Shown here: in pieces, positions 37,543 to 46,037 of the stretch | Layout of the letters: every line of letters begins with the position of its first letter | Numbering within the stretch: position 1 is the stretch's first letter | Source of the DNA: Nonlabens antarcticus | GTDB taxonomy: Bacteria > Bacteroidota > Bacteroidia > Flavobacteriales > Flavobacteriaceae | DNA length: 64,000 nt | Direction of reading: 5' to 3' | Assembly (NCBI RefSeq): GCF_015356755.1 | Contig: NZ_JADFCO010000061.1 | Coordinates: 1 to 64,000 of the forward strand | Translations under genes and position numbers: made by a program | Notes under the pieces: model-generated | Seen by the model: the letters and a program-made list of their open reading frames with translations, nothing else | The model's database searches: none | What the model was told of the DNA's origin: nothing

Positions 37543-38989
37543 ATGCTTTTGGTTCCGGTAATCCACAGCCGAAGAAGTGTCCATCCTTAATCAGTTCTGG
37601 AAGTCCTTCTGGAACCATCTCTTTCCAGGCTAAATCACCATCACAAATCATACGCAACACCTCGCGTGAAAATATATGGCCTATTTCTGGGTCATAATCT
37701 TCAATGTCAATAACGCGACCATTGTATTTAAAGAATTTATATAATTCCTTCAAACGTGGGTGAACCTTTAGATTTTCACTAGTTATCAATTCGCCAGTTT
37801 CCGCATCGGTCATTGGGTAGAGGTACACTCTTAAATCTTTAAAGAATAACTTGCCGAAGGCTTCTAGAATACCACCGCTTAAGTGATTGTAATATCTTGC
37901 ATCAAAAATGTCTATGAGATTATTTGTTCCCATGACCAGTCCTATGCGCTCTTTAGTATAATTATTTAAGTATTCTACCAATCGATAATATTCCTTGAAA
38001 TTAGAAATCATTACCGTCTGGCCCAGTGAGCAAAGTAATTCTGCACGGTGCATAAAATCTTTTTCATCAATTTCACCAGAAGCTTTCAAGTTGCTAAGGG
38101 TAATTTCAAAGATTGTTTCAAGTCGATCTTCCTGTACCTTTCCCGATTTGATAAACATGGCGCGGGATTTTTTATACATGTCCATATTCACCTTTGTAAC
38201 GGGTCTAAAACTTCCCCTCAAAGCGAGGACGTTCTTTTTGTAAAGGATTTTTGCAGCTAGGATATTATTTCCATCAGGACCGAACATTACGGCCTCAGTC
38301 ATTTCATTTCTTAACAGTTGCAAACTCATCAAACGATTATCTACATCTTCAAATCGTGGGCCGTCAAAATTGATCATATCAATCTCGATCTTATCCTTAT
38401 CGATGTGATCGTACAGGTATTTTAGAAGCTTTTTAGGTTGATCGTGTTTATAGAAAGCACCATAAATCAAGTTAGTTCCTAGAATTCCCAATGTGATTTG
38501 CTGCAATCTAGCATCACGTTCTTTAAACCTAACGTGCAGTATTATTTCACTGTATTCTTCTGAGGGAGCTGCTTGAAACTTTAATCCCACCCAACCGTGA
38601 CCTAAAAACTTCTTAGCAAAGTCAATAGTTGCAACGGTATTTGCATAGGTAAAAAATAACTTTTCTGGATGTTTCTCGCGTGAGATGCGATCTTCAATTA
38701 GTTGCGTTTCATGACGCAACATTTTGCGCAATCTAGATTCTGTAACATAACGACCGTCATCTTGAACACCATAAACGGCATCAGAAAAATCTTTGTCGTA
38801 GGCACTCATTGCCTTGGCTATCGTTCCAGATGCGCCTCCTGCTCTGAAAAAATGACGCACCGTTTCTTGTCCAGCACCTATTTCTGCAAACGTCCCATAG
38901 ATGTTTCGATTCAAATTGACGCGTAAAGCTTTGTTTTTCAACGAGGGAACTGATTCAAAGTCGTTGTCTCCAGCAAGCATAATTGCCAT
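37532..38989 (-). CDS. Conserved cytoplasmic protein of unknown function
   Basis: A protein of 485 residues from the ATG at 38989; a TTG at 39016 or an ATG at 38980 are alternatives. It is soluble, with no signal peptide and no barrel pattern, so the TonB-dependent receptor label sometimes given to homologues does not fit. Striking conserved stretches are GTFAEIGAGQETVRHFFRAGGASGT (quoted in part), GPDGNNILAAKILYKKN and LSGGILEAFGKLFFKDL. The high apparent conservation in Bacteroidota, judged from memory, suggests a basic role. I cannot name one. Confidence 0.75.
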   Translation of the reverse strand: MAIMLAGDNDFESVPSLKNKALRVNLNRNIYGTFAEIGAGQETVRHFFRAGGASGTIAKAMSAYDKDFSDAVYGVQDDGRYVTESRLRKMLRHETQLIEDRISREKHPEKLFFTYANTVATIDFAKKFLGHGWVGLKFQAAPSEEYSEIILHVRFKERDARLQQITLGILGTNLIYGAFYKHDQPKKLLKYLYDHIDKDKIEIDMINFDGPRFEDVDNRLMSLQLLRNEMTEAVMFGPDGNNILAAKILYKKNVLALRGSFRPVTKVNMDMYKKSRAMFIKSGKVQEDRLETIFEITLSNLKASGEIDEKDFMHRAELLCSLGQTVMISNFKEYYRLVEYLNNYTKERIGLVMGTNNLIDIFDARYYNHLSGGILEAFGKLFFKDLRVYLYPMTDAETGELITSENLKVHPRLKELYKFFKYNGRVIDIEDYDPEIGHIFSREVLRMICDGDLAWKEMVPEGLPELIKDGHFFGCGLPEPKASDS

Positions 38990-39071
38990 TAAGTAGCCAT
39001 TTTTGTTATGTAACAAAGGTAGCGAACCCCATAGTAGAACAAAAAAATATCAATACTTTTATAAATAATTA

Positions 39072-39845
39072 ATGAAAGTACAAATCACCATTTTAGGAAC
39101 AGGAACATCACAGGGAATACCCGTCATAGGTAGTACCCATCCCGTCTGTTTAAGCGATGACCCCAGAGACAAACGGCTCAGGGTAAGTAGCGTCATAGAA
39201 ATCGAGGGTCAACGCTTTATAATTGACTGCGGTCCAGACTTTAGACAGCAAATGTTGACGAATAATATCGACCGTTTTGACGCATTGCTTTTTACCCATG
39301 AGCACGCAGATCATACCGCGGGACTTGATGATTTACGTCCGTTTTTTTTCAGGCAGGGAGCGATTCAATGTTATATGAGTCAGCGAGTGGAAGATTCCTT
39401 AAACGAGCGTTTTCGTTATATGATGACCAGAACTGATAAATATCCTGGTGTTGCAGATCTTGACATTCATTTATTTGACACTGACGACTTCATAATAAAT
39501 GGTGTAAAAGTTACTCCTATAAGAGCAGATCACGGATTTTTACCCGTTCACGGCTTTCGCTTCGGTAATCTTGCTTACATGACAGATGTTAAAACGATAG
39601 AACCTGCAGAAAAGGAAAAATTAAAAGGATTAGATGTTCTTATAATTAATGCGCTGCGCGAGGAGGAACATTTATCGCATCTTAATGTAAAAGAAGCGCT
39701 GGAACTTGTAAGGGAAATTGAACCTAAACGTACTTATTTCACACACATTAGCCATCATCTAGGATTTCATGCCGCGGTAGAAAAATCCTTACCAGAAAAT
39801 GTTTTCCTGGCCTATGACAACCTTAAAATCACCATTGATTCATGA
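39072..39845 (+). CDS. Metallo-beta-lactamase-fold hydrolase, PhnP-like
   Basis: A 257-residue MBL-fold protein. The metal motif THEHADHTAGLDDLRPF (HxHxDH) and a later DHGFLPVHGFRFG and HISHHLGFH are as in PhnP-type phosphodiesterases, which cleave cyclic phosphate esters. The N-terminal LGTGTSQGIPVIG is also typical of the group. Substrate unknown; PhnP itself works in phosphonate breakdown, but no phn gene is nearby. The stop overlaps the next start by 4 bp (ATGA). Confidence 0.82.
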   Translation: MKVQITILGTGTSQGIPVIGSTHPVCLSDDPRDKRLRVSSVIEIEGQRFIIDCGPDFRQQMLTNNIDRFDALLFTHEHADHTAGLDDLRPFFFRQGAIQCYMSQRVEDSLNERFRYMMTRTDKYPGVADLDIHLFDTDDFIINGVKVTPIRADHGFLPVHGFRFGNLAYMTDVKTIEPAEKEKLKGLDVLIINALREEEHLSHLNVKEALELVREIEPKRTYFTHISHHLGFHAAVEKSLPENVFLAYDNLKITIDS

Positions 39846-40345
39846 GAAGAAGTTTATTCCTTTACCTATTTATATTTGCCTCATTAATCTCATTGATCAT
39901 TTACGTCAATGCAAGAAACTATCAAGAAGTTCTTGAAAAAGATGTCATCAGCCTGCGCAAGCAGATTCTTAAAAAGGATGCCATACTGGACAGTATTGCA
40001 GACTCACAAATGGCGGCTCCCATTAATTTCACACTGGAGCAAAATCAGGAGGCTTCAAATTATTTTGAGAAGTTAGGATTCACTACAGATCAAGTCAAGC
40101 AAAAAGTTACAGATCAATTGCTGGATCTAAATCTTGAAAATGGCGGGAATCCATTAGTGCCATTTATAGGTCAGGGTAGGGGATTCCAGGTAAACGAAAC
40201 GCACTTTATCAATCATAAATGGGTGCTGGTAAACTTCTCTGATAATTATCAGTGGGGAGAATTACTTGTTACCTACACGATAAAAGAAGATAAAAGCATA
40301 AGTTTAGAAACGACAGCGTCTGTTTTAAACGATAAGTACCGCTAG
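39842..40345 (+). CDS. Membrane-anchored protein of unknown function
   Basis: A 167-residue protein with one N-terminal membrane segment (LFLYLFIFASLISLIIYV), a helical linker (EVLEKDVISLRKQILKKD) and a mixed C-terminal domain of about 100 residues facing the periplasm. Translationally coupled by ATGA overlap to the MBL-fold gene, so the two may work together. No motif recognised. Confidence 0.6.
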   Translation: MRRSLFLYLFIFASLISLIIYVNARNYQEVLEKDVISLRKQILKKDAILDSIADSQMAAPINFTLEQNQEASNYFEKLGFTTDQVKQKVTDQLLDLNLENGGNPLVPFIGQGRGFQVNETHFINHKWVLVNFSDNYQWGELLVTYTIKEDKSISLETTASVLNDKYR

Positions 40346-40346
40346 T

Positions 40347-41012
40347 TTACAGACGGCTTTCCAACCAGTTTTTCATGTCATGAAAATTTTCAGGCGATAC
40401 TCCATGACCTATGGGATATTGTTTAAAAACGTAATCGACATTCAGTTTTTCAAGAATAGGTTGTGTCTGCATTCCCCATGCAAAAGGAACTACTTGATCC
40501 ATGGTGCCGTGGGATACAAAGAAATTTGATGGGTTCTCGCTTTCGCGAAAGCGTGCTTCCATTCCCTTAAATTGCTCCACAAGATCTTTATTTAAGTAAC
40601 CAGACATTGCTATAACATTCTTGAATAAATGAGGATCAGAAAGCGCCAAAGCGATTGATAATATGGCCCCTTGGGAAAAACCTAAAATGTTTATACTAGA
40701 GGTATTTACATCATACTTAGCAGTGATTTCCTTAATAAATTTACGGATCAACTCCATACTCTCTCGTGCTTGATCTAGGTCTGAGAATTTATCCATATCC
40801 GCGGTGTAATTGATGGCATACCACGCTGCTCCCTGTGGCGGCATATCAAAAGGGGCACGTGCGGAAATGATGTGAATTCCAGCGTCTAATTGAGGTACAA
40901 AAGAGAATAGATCTTCTTCATTACTCCCGTATCCATGCAGTAATAAGAGCAACGGAGGGTTTTCACAATTTGCAGGACGGCTAACGTATTTAAGACTTAA
41001 ATCTGTATTCAT
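40347..41012 (-). CDS. Alpha/beta hydrolase, carboxylesterase/phospholipase-type
   Basis: A 221-residue serine esterase of the carboxylesterase/thioesterase 1 family. An oxyanion-hole region LLLLHGYGSNEED is followed by the nucleophile elbow GFSQGAILS, an aspartate in GTMDQVVPF and a histidine in YPIGHGVSPE. No signal peptide. Palindrome copy 11 lies between the serine and aspartate motifs, reading RFRES. First of a leftward run reaching back to the BatA gene. Confidence 0.85.
   Translation of the reverse strand: MNTDLSLKYVSRPANCENPPLLLLLHGYGSNEEDLFSFVPQLDAGIHIISARAPFDMPPQGAAWYAINYTADMDKFSDLDQARESMELIRKFIKEITAKYDVNTSSINILGFSQGAILSIALALSDPHLFKNVIAMSGYLNKDLVEQFKGMEARFRESENPSNFFVSHGTMDQVVPFAWGMQTQPILEKLNVDYVFKQYPIGHGVSPENFHDMKNWLESRL
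40538..40553. repeat. CGCTTTCGCGAAAGCG palindrome, copy 11
   Basis: Perfect copy inside the esterase gene, reading RFRES on the minus strand. Confidence 0.95.
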
Positions 41013-41014
41013 TT

Positions 41015-41371
41015 TTATTTTATAAAGCTAAACCACTTTTGAAAGGCTGTTCCTATCACGGGCAAGGGTGTTGTTTGATTTTTTAATGCGTCTACAAAAC
41101 CTAAAATGGCTATGAAAACAATAAGAGAAATGAGCAATAGTGCAATCAATGGACTAGGAACGATATTACTAAATGCAGTAATCAGAATTGCAATTATTGC
41201 GATCCCAAACATTTGTCTGTGATGAAATGTTACAAAAGACTGGTTTTTATTAAAGTTGAGTAATAAAACTACTCCTAGTACTGCAATGAATACTATGAAG
41301 TGAAAATATAGCAACAGTGCGGACGCATAAGCAACAAGTGCCAGTGTCTTTCCTTTAGGATCTGATGTCAT
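41015..41371 (-). CDS. Small integral membrane protein, DUF4870-like
   Basis: A 118-residue protein with about three to four hydrophobic segments and a polar FNKNQSFVTFHHRQMF stretch between them, as in DUF4870-type proteins. It overlaps the end of the dihydroorotase-like gene by 17 bp and is 2 bp before the esterase, so it belongs to the same transcript. Function unknown. Confidence 0.65.
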   Translation of the reverse strand: MTSDPKGKTLALVAYASALLLYFHFIVFIAVLGVVLLLNFNKNQSFVTFHHRQMFGIAIIAILITAFSNIVPSPLIALLLISLIVFIAILGFVDALKNQTTPLPVIGTAFQKWFSFIK

Positions 41372-42614
41372 TCCATTCTAGTTTATTGTTATTTAATATT
41401 CCTAAAGCCTTTCCTTTCAATTTCCTGCCGATGAAAAGACTGTTTTTTGAAGTACTTTCTAAGTTGTTTTTTTCTAAAATTCTCAAATCTTCTGGATCAA
41501 AGAATGTAAGATTTGCAGGTTTTCCCTCTGCTATTTCTGGTTGATCTTGATGGAATGCCATGTAGCCGGCAGTCAGTAATTTTATAGACAACTCCATTCC
41601 TAGAACTTGACAAGCCATACCAAAAGAACTTTCTAACCCTATTGTACCGTAATCTGCTTGATCAAATTCTACATTTTTAGACTCAACTGTCAATGGTATA
41701 TGATCGCTTGTAATCATATCAACTGTTCCAGATTTAAGATGTTTTAGTACCTTTTTTACTTCAGCGACCTCACGCAATGGAGGCTGTACTTTGAAATTAG
41801 TATCATAATCTAACAGAGCATCGCTAGCAGTTGTAAAGTGATGAACGGTGACGCTACAGGTAATATTCAAACCTTCTTTCTTTGCTTTTTTAATCAAGTC
41901 CAGCGATCCACTGGTTGTGATTGTTGGGAAATGTATTCTAGCATCTGTATATCTCGCAATTTCAATATCTCTGGCAACTCTCAGTTCTTCTGCAAATTTA
42001 GGGATGGTCTTCAGGCCTAGTTCTGTCCCGGTTTGATCTTCATTTATAATTCCTTTTCCAGCAATTTGCGCATCTTGAGAAAAAGATTGAAGAATGCCGC
42101 TAAAAGGTTTTAAATACTGCAATCCTATCTTTAATAAATTTGGGTTTTCTATGGGGAGTTTGAAATCATAGTAAGCAACAGCTCCAGCCTGATGCATATC
42201 ATACAACTCCGCGAGATGGTTTCCCTTTTGATCTAAAGAAAAGTTTCCTATTGGTAGTAAAGTAACTGCATTACCGCCGCTTTTAGATTTCAAATAATTG
42301 ATACCACTTTCATCTTGAGGGTTTGGTTTGTTGTTTGGATTCAACATGATATGGGTAAATCCACTTGAAGCGGCTGTTGCTAACCCATTTTTCATCGTTT
42401 GTCGCTCTTCAAATCCAGGTTCACCAAAACTCACACTGCTATCAAACCAACCAATAGAAACATGTAAATTGTCTGCTACTATGATTTGAGCGTTATCAAC
42501 ATTAATATCAATGCCTATTTTTTCTATGATTCCATCACGTATCAATAGATCCATTTTCTTTAAATGAAACTCACTGGACTCACATACGATTATTGCATTT
42601 TTAATAAGAATCAT
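41355..42614 (-). CDS. Dihydroorotase-like protein, probably catalytically inactive
   Basis: A 419-residue amidohydrolase-fold protein of the dihydroorotase (multifunctional-complex) type. Active enzymes have a DxHVHxREPG metal site; here it is D58-SSVSFGEPG, so both histidines are serines (60 and 62) and the substrate arginine is glycine (64). Later parts such as HHFT and TSDHIPL are kept. This fits the non-catalytic dihydroorotase homologues known to partner aspartate transcarbamoylase, though a scaffold role here is inference. The ATG at 42614 overlaps the previous stop by 4 bp; a start at 42683 would lie within the previous gene and is unlikely. Confidence 0.8.
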   Translation of the reverse strand: MILIKNAIIVCESSEFHLKKMDLLIRDGIIEKIGIDINVDNAQIIVADNLHVSIGWFDSSVSFGEPGFEERQTMKNGLATAASSGFTHIMLNPNNKPNPQDESGINYLKSKSGGNAVTLLPIGNFSLDQKGNHLAELYDMHQAGAVAYYDFKLPIENPNLLKIGLQYLKPFSGILQSFSQDAQIAGKGIINEDQTGTELGLKTIPKFAEELRVARDIEIARYTDARIHFPTITTSGSLDLIKKAKKEGLNITCSVTVHHFTTASDALLDYDTNFKVQPPLREVAEVKKVLKHLKSGTVDMITSDHIPLTVESKNVEFDQADYGTIGLESSFGMACQVLGMELSIKLLTAGYMAFHQDQPEIAEGKPANLTFFDPEDLRILEKNNLESTSKNSLFIGRKLKGKALGILNNNKLEWNDIRS

Positions 42615-44512
42615 TTGATAAATTTTAAAATCATCAATTCGCAAATTAGAAAAAATAATGCTGCCGCCACAAAGTATTTCCACAGTTCTATAGCATCTCG
42701 ATTATCTTGAAATTGTTGAACAAATGTGGTGACACTCTCTAGAGTTTTCCCTCCTAACTCTACTTTAGTATAAAACTCTTGATTATTCTCATCTCGCGGC
42801 ACGTTGTAGGAAATAGAAGCGACTATTGCGTCATTAAGTAACACATCATAAGTTCCAGCTTTTTGAATCTCATTACCAGTCTGCAACTCAACATAGGAAT
42901 CATAAGCGCGTTGTTCTGGAATTAGTCTCTGACCTTCCAGTTTCAATTCGAGAATCTGATCACCCTCTAGTTTTGAGCGTACATTTACGATATTATTAGA
43001 GCCTAATTGCTGATAAAGAACACCGGAATCAGAGCTTTTTAGACCAAGCTTGTAAAAAATAGGTACTACTAAAGGTGAATCCTGAAAATTTGAATTTTCT
43101 TCATTTAAAGGTGCGGTGAAAATATATGTATTATTTTTTTGCAGTAAAAAAGCGGTTCCATCCTCAAAAGAAAGAATTTTATTCATCGTATTTTCTATAA
43201 AAGATACGGCGCTAACTTTAGGATATTGAAAGTTTGTTACCCGCTCACTAAAAACATTGCTCAACAATGGGTGGTCAAAATTTATGGATACAATCCGTTT
43301 TTCAATAATCCTTGCTTGCGGATTTCCAAAACCTGTAATTGAATTATAGCCCTCACCATCTAGCGATGGGATGATTATTAAAGTATTACCATTAGAGGTA
43401 AAACTATTGAGTTCAACCACAAGGTTTGCGGGAATGTTGGAAATTTCATTTAATATAAGAACTGACTGATCTTTGATGCTGTTGTAATTGAGTTGATTAC
43501 TGCTTACAGATTGATAGTCAAACTCGTCGCTCGTATAAATTTTCTTTAAAAAGTCAGAATCACTGTCATTAACGTTTAAAACTTTGATTTTATCTTTTTC
43601 GTTTGTTGAAAGGAAGAGCTTATTATCAAACGAAAGTCCCTCATCATCAATTTGTAAATAAGCGTTGAGTTTAATGTTTTCTAGAATCTTAAATTGGGCG
43701 GTTCCTTTTAGTTTAGAAACAGGAGCTGTTGTTTTGGCGAGCAGTATATTGTTATTGAACAAACTCACAGTTATTGGATTTTTGACATCTTCCTGAGATG
43801 ATAGTTTCACATCTATAAAACGCTCTTCTTTATCATTTGTTTTGATATAAGCAGTGTCCAGACTAATGTTTTGATTCCTTTCCGCTTTAAGCTGGATTAG
43901 TTTTGCAGATAGATTTTTGGATTTCAAATTAAATTCTTGATTTTCAAATTTCTGAAAATCTGATATCCAGACCAGCGTTGCCTCTGAATTACGTTGTTCT
44001 AATAATGAATTTGCTTTCAACTCCACTTGATCTGGAGAAAGTGAACTGGCAGAAAATGGAGCGTTCAACAATTCATTGGCAACCTCTTGTCGGGAGACAT
44101 TTTTATATACGTTATCGTTGGTAAAAAGACTGAAATTAAGATCTGCCGGCAGTTTTTCTATAAGTTGATTGACTGCGGTTAGGTAAAGCATTCCATTAGC
44201 GCCTTTTGCTTGCAGGCTGTAGGAATTATCTAGATATATAATGGTATTATCTCTTGAACCGTTTGCTTTTTCAGAAGAGAAATACGGTTGTGCAAAAGCA
44301 AAAACGAGACAAGCAATGGCTAGCATTCTTGCCATTAGTGTCAACCATTTTTTGAGGGTACGACTTTTTCTAGTTTGAGTGACCAGTGGTTTTAAAAAGG
44401 CAACGTTAGTAAACGCAACTTTTTTAAATTTTCTGAGTTGGAATAAGTGAACAATAATCGGAACGAGAAGAAATAAAAGCCCGTAAAGCAGTGTGGGATT
44501 CTTAAAAAGCAT
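42611..44512 (-). CDS. BatA-domain membrane protein
   Basis: A 633-residue protein with the N-terminal BatA domain (LLFLLVPIIVHLFQLRKFKKV, described in part) and a second membrane segment near residue 65. A long extracytoplasmic region with von Willebrand A-like features (IIYLDNSYSLQAKG) follows, and a C-terminal membrane helix ends the protein. Bat proteins are linked to stress tolerance in Bacteroides and Leptospira; exact role unclear. Coupled by ATGA to the dihydroorotase-like gene. Confidence 0.75.
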   Translation of the reverse strand: MLFKNPTLLYGLLFLLVPIIVHLFQLRKFKKVAFTNVAFLKPLVTQTRKSRTLKKWLTLMARMLAIACLVFAFAQPYFSSEKANGSRDNTIIYLDNSYSLQAKGANGMLYLTAVNQLIEKLPADLNFSLFTNDNVYKNVSRQEVANELLNAPFSASSLSPDQVELKANSLLEQRNSEATLVWISDFQKFENQEFNLKSKNLSAKLIQLKAERNQNISLDTAYIKTNDKEERFIDVKLSSQEDVKNPITVSLFNNNILLAKTTAPVSKLKGTAQFKILENIKLNAYLQIDDEGLSFDNKLFLSTNEKDKIKVLNVNDSDSDFLKKIYTSDEFDYQSVSSNQLNYNSIKDQSVLILNEISNIPANLVVELNSFTSNGNTLIIIPSLDGEGYNSITGFGNPQARIIEKRIVSINFDHPLLSNVFSERVTNFQYPKVSAVSFIENTMNKILSFEDGTAFLLQKNNTYIFTAPLNEENSNFQDSPLVVPIFYKLGLKSSDSGVLYQQLGSNNIVNVRSKLEGDQILELKLEGQRLIPEQRAYDSYVELQTGNEIQKAGTYDVLLNDAIVASISYNVPRDENNQEFYTKVELGGKTLESVTTFVQQFQDNRDAIELWKYFVAAALFFLICELMILKFIK

Positions 44513-44583
44513 CGATTATCTTGATTGTTCAAAGATAGGTTGTTCCCTAGGAATTACAAACTAATTTACATGCTGCCCAGCAG

Positions 44584-45351
44584 CTATAAATCATCAAATG
44601 CACCTAAACCGAATAATGCAAAATCGTACTTTACTGGGTCAACTGGATCCATTTTCCTTAGAGCATTGTCAAGTTCTAAAACAGCTTTACCGTCATTCTG
44701 TTTTCTTTTCAATAGCTTGAGTTTCCTGGAAATATTTCCCGTATGAACATCAAGTGGGAGCGATAAACTGCTCATTGGGATTTTATTCCATATCCCAAAA
44801 TCTACACCGCGATCATCTTTTCTAACCATCCAGCGCAGGAACATATTAATGCGTTTTGCGCTACTATTTTTCATGGGATCGCTCACGTGTTTTTGAGTAC
44901 GCGGCAAATGGTCTGTCTCAAAAAACCGCTGTTTAAACTTAGAAATTCCTTCTTGCAGGTTGCTTGATGAAGAATACGCTTTCTCGAAAGCGTTCTCTAA
45001 ACCACCATCAATATTTTCTATGTTTTGCAATGCCCTCAAAAACATTCTTAGGTCATCTGCATTAAATGTGCGGTGTACAAAACCTTCAAACCTATCTAAA
45101 TCTGACTTTTGGAAATTTTGAACGAAATCTGCAGGGGAATTGTCCATCAGTCCCATCAATTTGTCAGCATTATTGATAATGGATTTACGGTTTCCCCAGG
45201 CAATAGTGGCCACAAGAAATCCAGCAATCTCAATATCCTTAGGGTTTGTAAACCGGTGGGGAATTTGAATAGGGTCGTGAGGTATAAAGTCTGGCGTGTT
45301 ATAAATGCCTACTTTATGATCAAGAAATTCTTTGAGTTCCTTTTTATTCAT
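44584..45351 (-). CDS. TIGR02757-family protein
   Basis: A 255-residue soluble protein of the TIGR02757 family, function unknown. Conserved points are IPHRFTNPKDIEIAGFL, WGNRKSI, and the C-terminal MSSLSLPLDVHTGNISRKL. The fold may be related to HhH-GPD glycosylases, by the spacing of helices and an ending aspartate, but this is uncertain. The ATG at 45351 overlaps the end of the LolD gene by 8 bp. Palindrome variant copy 12 lies inside, reading AFEKA. Confidence 0.75.
   Translation of the reverse strand: MNKKELKEFLDHKVGIYNTPDFIPHDPIQIPHRFTNPKDIEIAGFLVATIAWGNRKSIINNADKLMGLMDNSPADFVQNFQKSDLDRFEGFVHRTFNADDLRMFLRALQNIENIDGGLENAFEKAYSSSSNLQEGISKFKQRFFETDHLPRTQKHVSDPMKNSSAKRINMFLRWMVRKDDRGVDFGIWNKIPMSSLSLPLDVHTGNISRKLKLLKRKQNDGKAVLELDNALRKMDPVDPVKYDFALFGLGAFDDL
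44977..44992. repeat. 16-bp palindrome variant, copy 12 (15 of 16)
   Basis: CGCTTTCTCGAAAGCG inside the TIGR02757 gene; a single central base differs. Confidence 0.85.
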
Positions 45352-46015
45352 GCTCCACAAATCTACCATCACTCATGGTAAGTGTGCGATCTGCAAGCAT
45401 CGCGAGTTCGTGATTGTGGGTAACGATGACAAAGGTTTGGTTGAAAGATGCTCGCAAGTCTAGGATCAAATTATGAAGATCTGCAGCGGTGCCGCTGTCT
45501 AGATTTCCTGTAGGTTCGTCTGCAAAGATAACTTGAGGATCGTTGATTAGTGATCGCGCGACGGCTACGCGCTGTTGCTCACCACCGCTCAATTCACCAG
45601 GTTTATGGTGTATGCGATCGCCTAATTTTAAGTAATCTAGTAATTCTTTAGCGCGTTTTTCTGCAGCTGCTTTAGATTTCTTATTGATAAAAGCTGGAAT
45701 ACACACGTTTTCAAGTGCCGTAAATTCAGGTAATAGCTGGTGAAATTGAAATATAAATCCCAAAGACTGATTGCGGAAATGGCTGAGCTGGCGCTGTGAT
45801 AGTTGGGTAACATCAGTGCCATTAATAATTAGAGATGTATCTTGATTTTTATCTGGACGTTCTAGAGTACCTAGAATATGTAGTAAGGTCGTTTTTCCGG
45901 CTCCGGAAGTTCCTATCACACTTACTATTTCTGCTTCCTTTATGCTTAGGTCAACACCTTTGAGCACTTCTAGGTCTGCATAACTTTTATGGATATTTCT
46001 AGCTTCAATCATCAT
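45344..46015 (-). CDS. ABC transporter ATP-binding protein, LolD-like
   Basis: A 223-residue ABC ATPase of the LolD/MacB group. Walker A GTSGAGKTT, Q-loop FIFQFHQLLPEFTALENV, signature LSGGEQQRVAVARSL, Walker B VIFADEPTGNLD and switch VTHNHELA are all present. In the family it powers extraction of lipoproteins from the inner membrane with LolC/LolE. No permease gene is adjacent, so the partner is encoded elsewhere. Confidence 0.85.
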   Translation of the reverse strand: MMIEARNIHKSYADLEVLKGVDLSIKEAEIVSVIGTSGAGKTTLLHILGTLERPDKNQDTSLIINGTDVTQLSQRQLSHFRNQSLGFIFQFHQLLPEFTALENVCIPAFINKKSKAAAEKRAKELLDYLKLGDRIHHKPGELSGGEQQRVAVARSLINDPQVIFADEPTGNLDSGTAADLHNLILDLRASFNQTFVIVTHNHELAMLADRTLTMSDGRFVEHE

Positions 46016-46037
46016 AACAAATGTACTCGCTTAAATT

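Noticed and set aside
37532-38989. TonB-dependent receptor annotation
   Set aside because: No signal peptide, plug, or beta-barrel pattern; the protein looks cytoplasmic.
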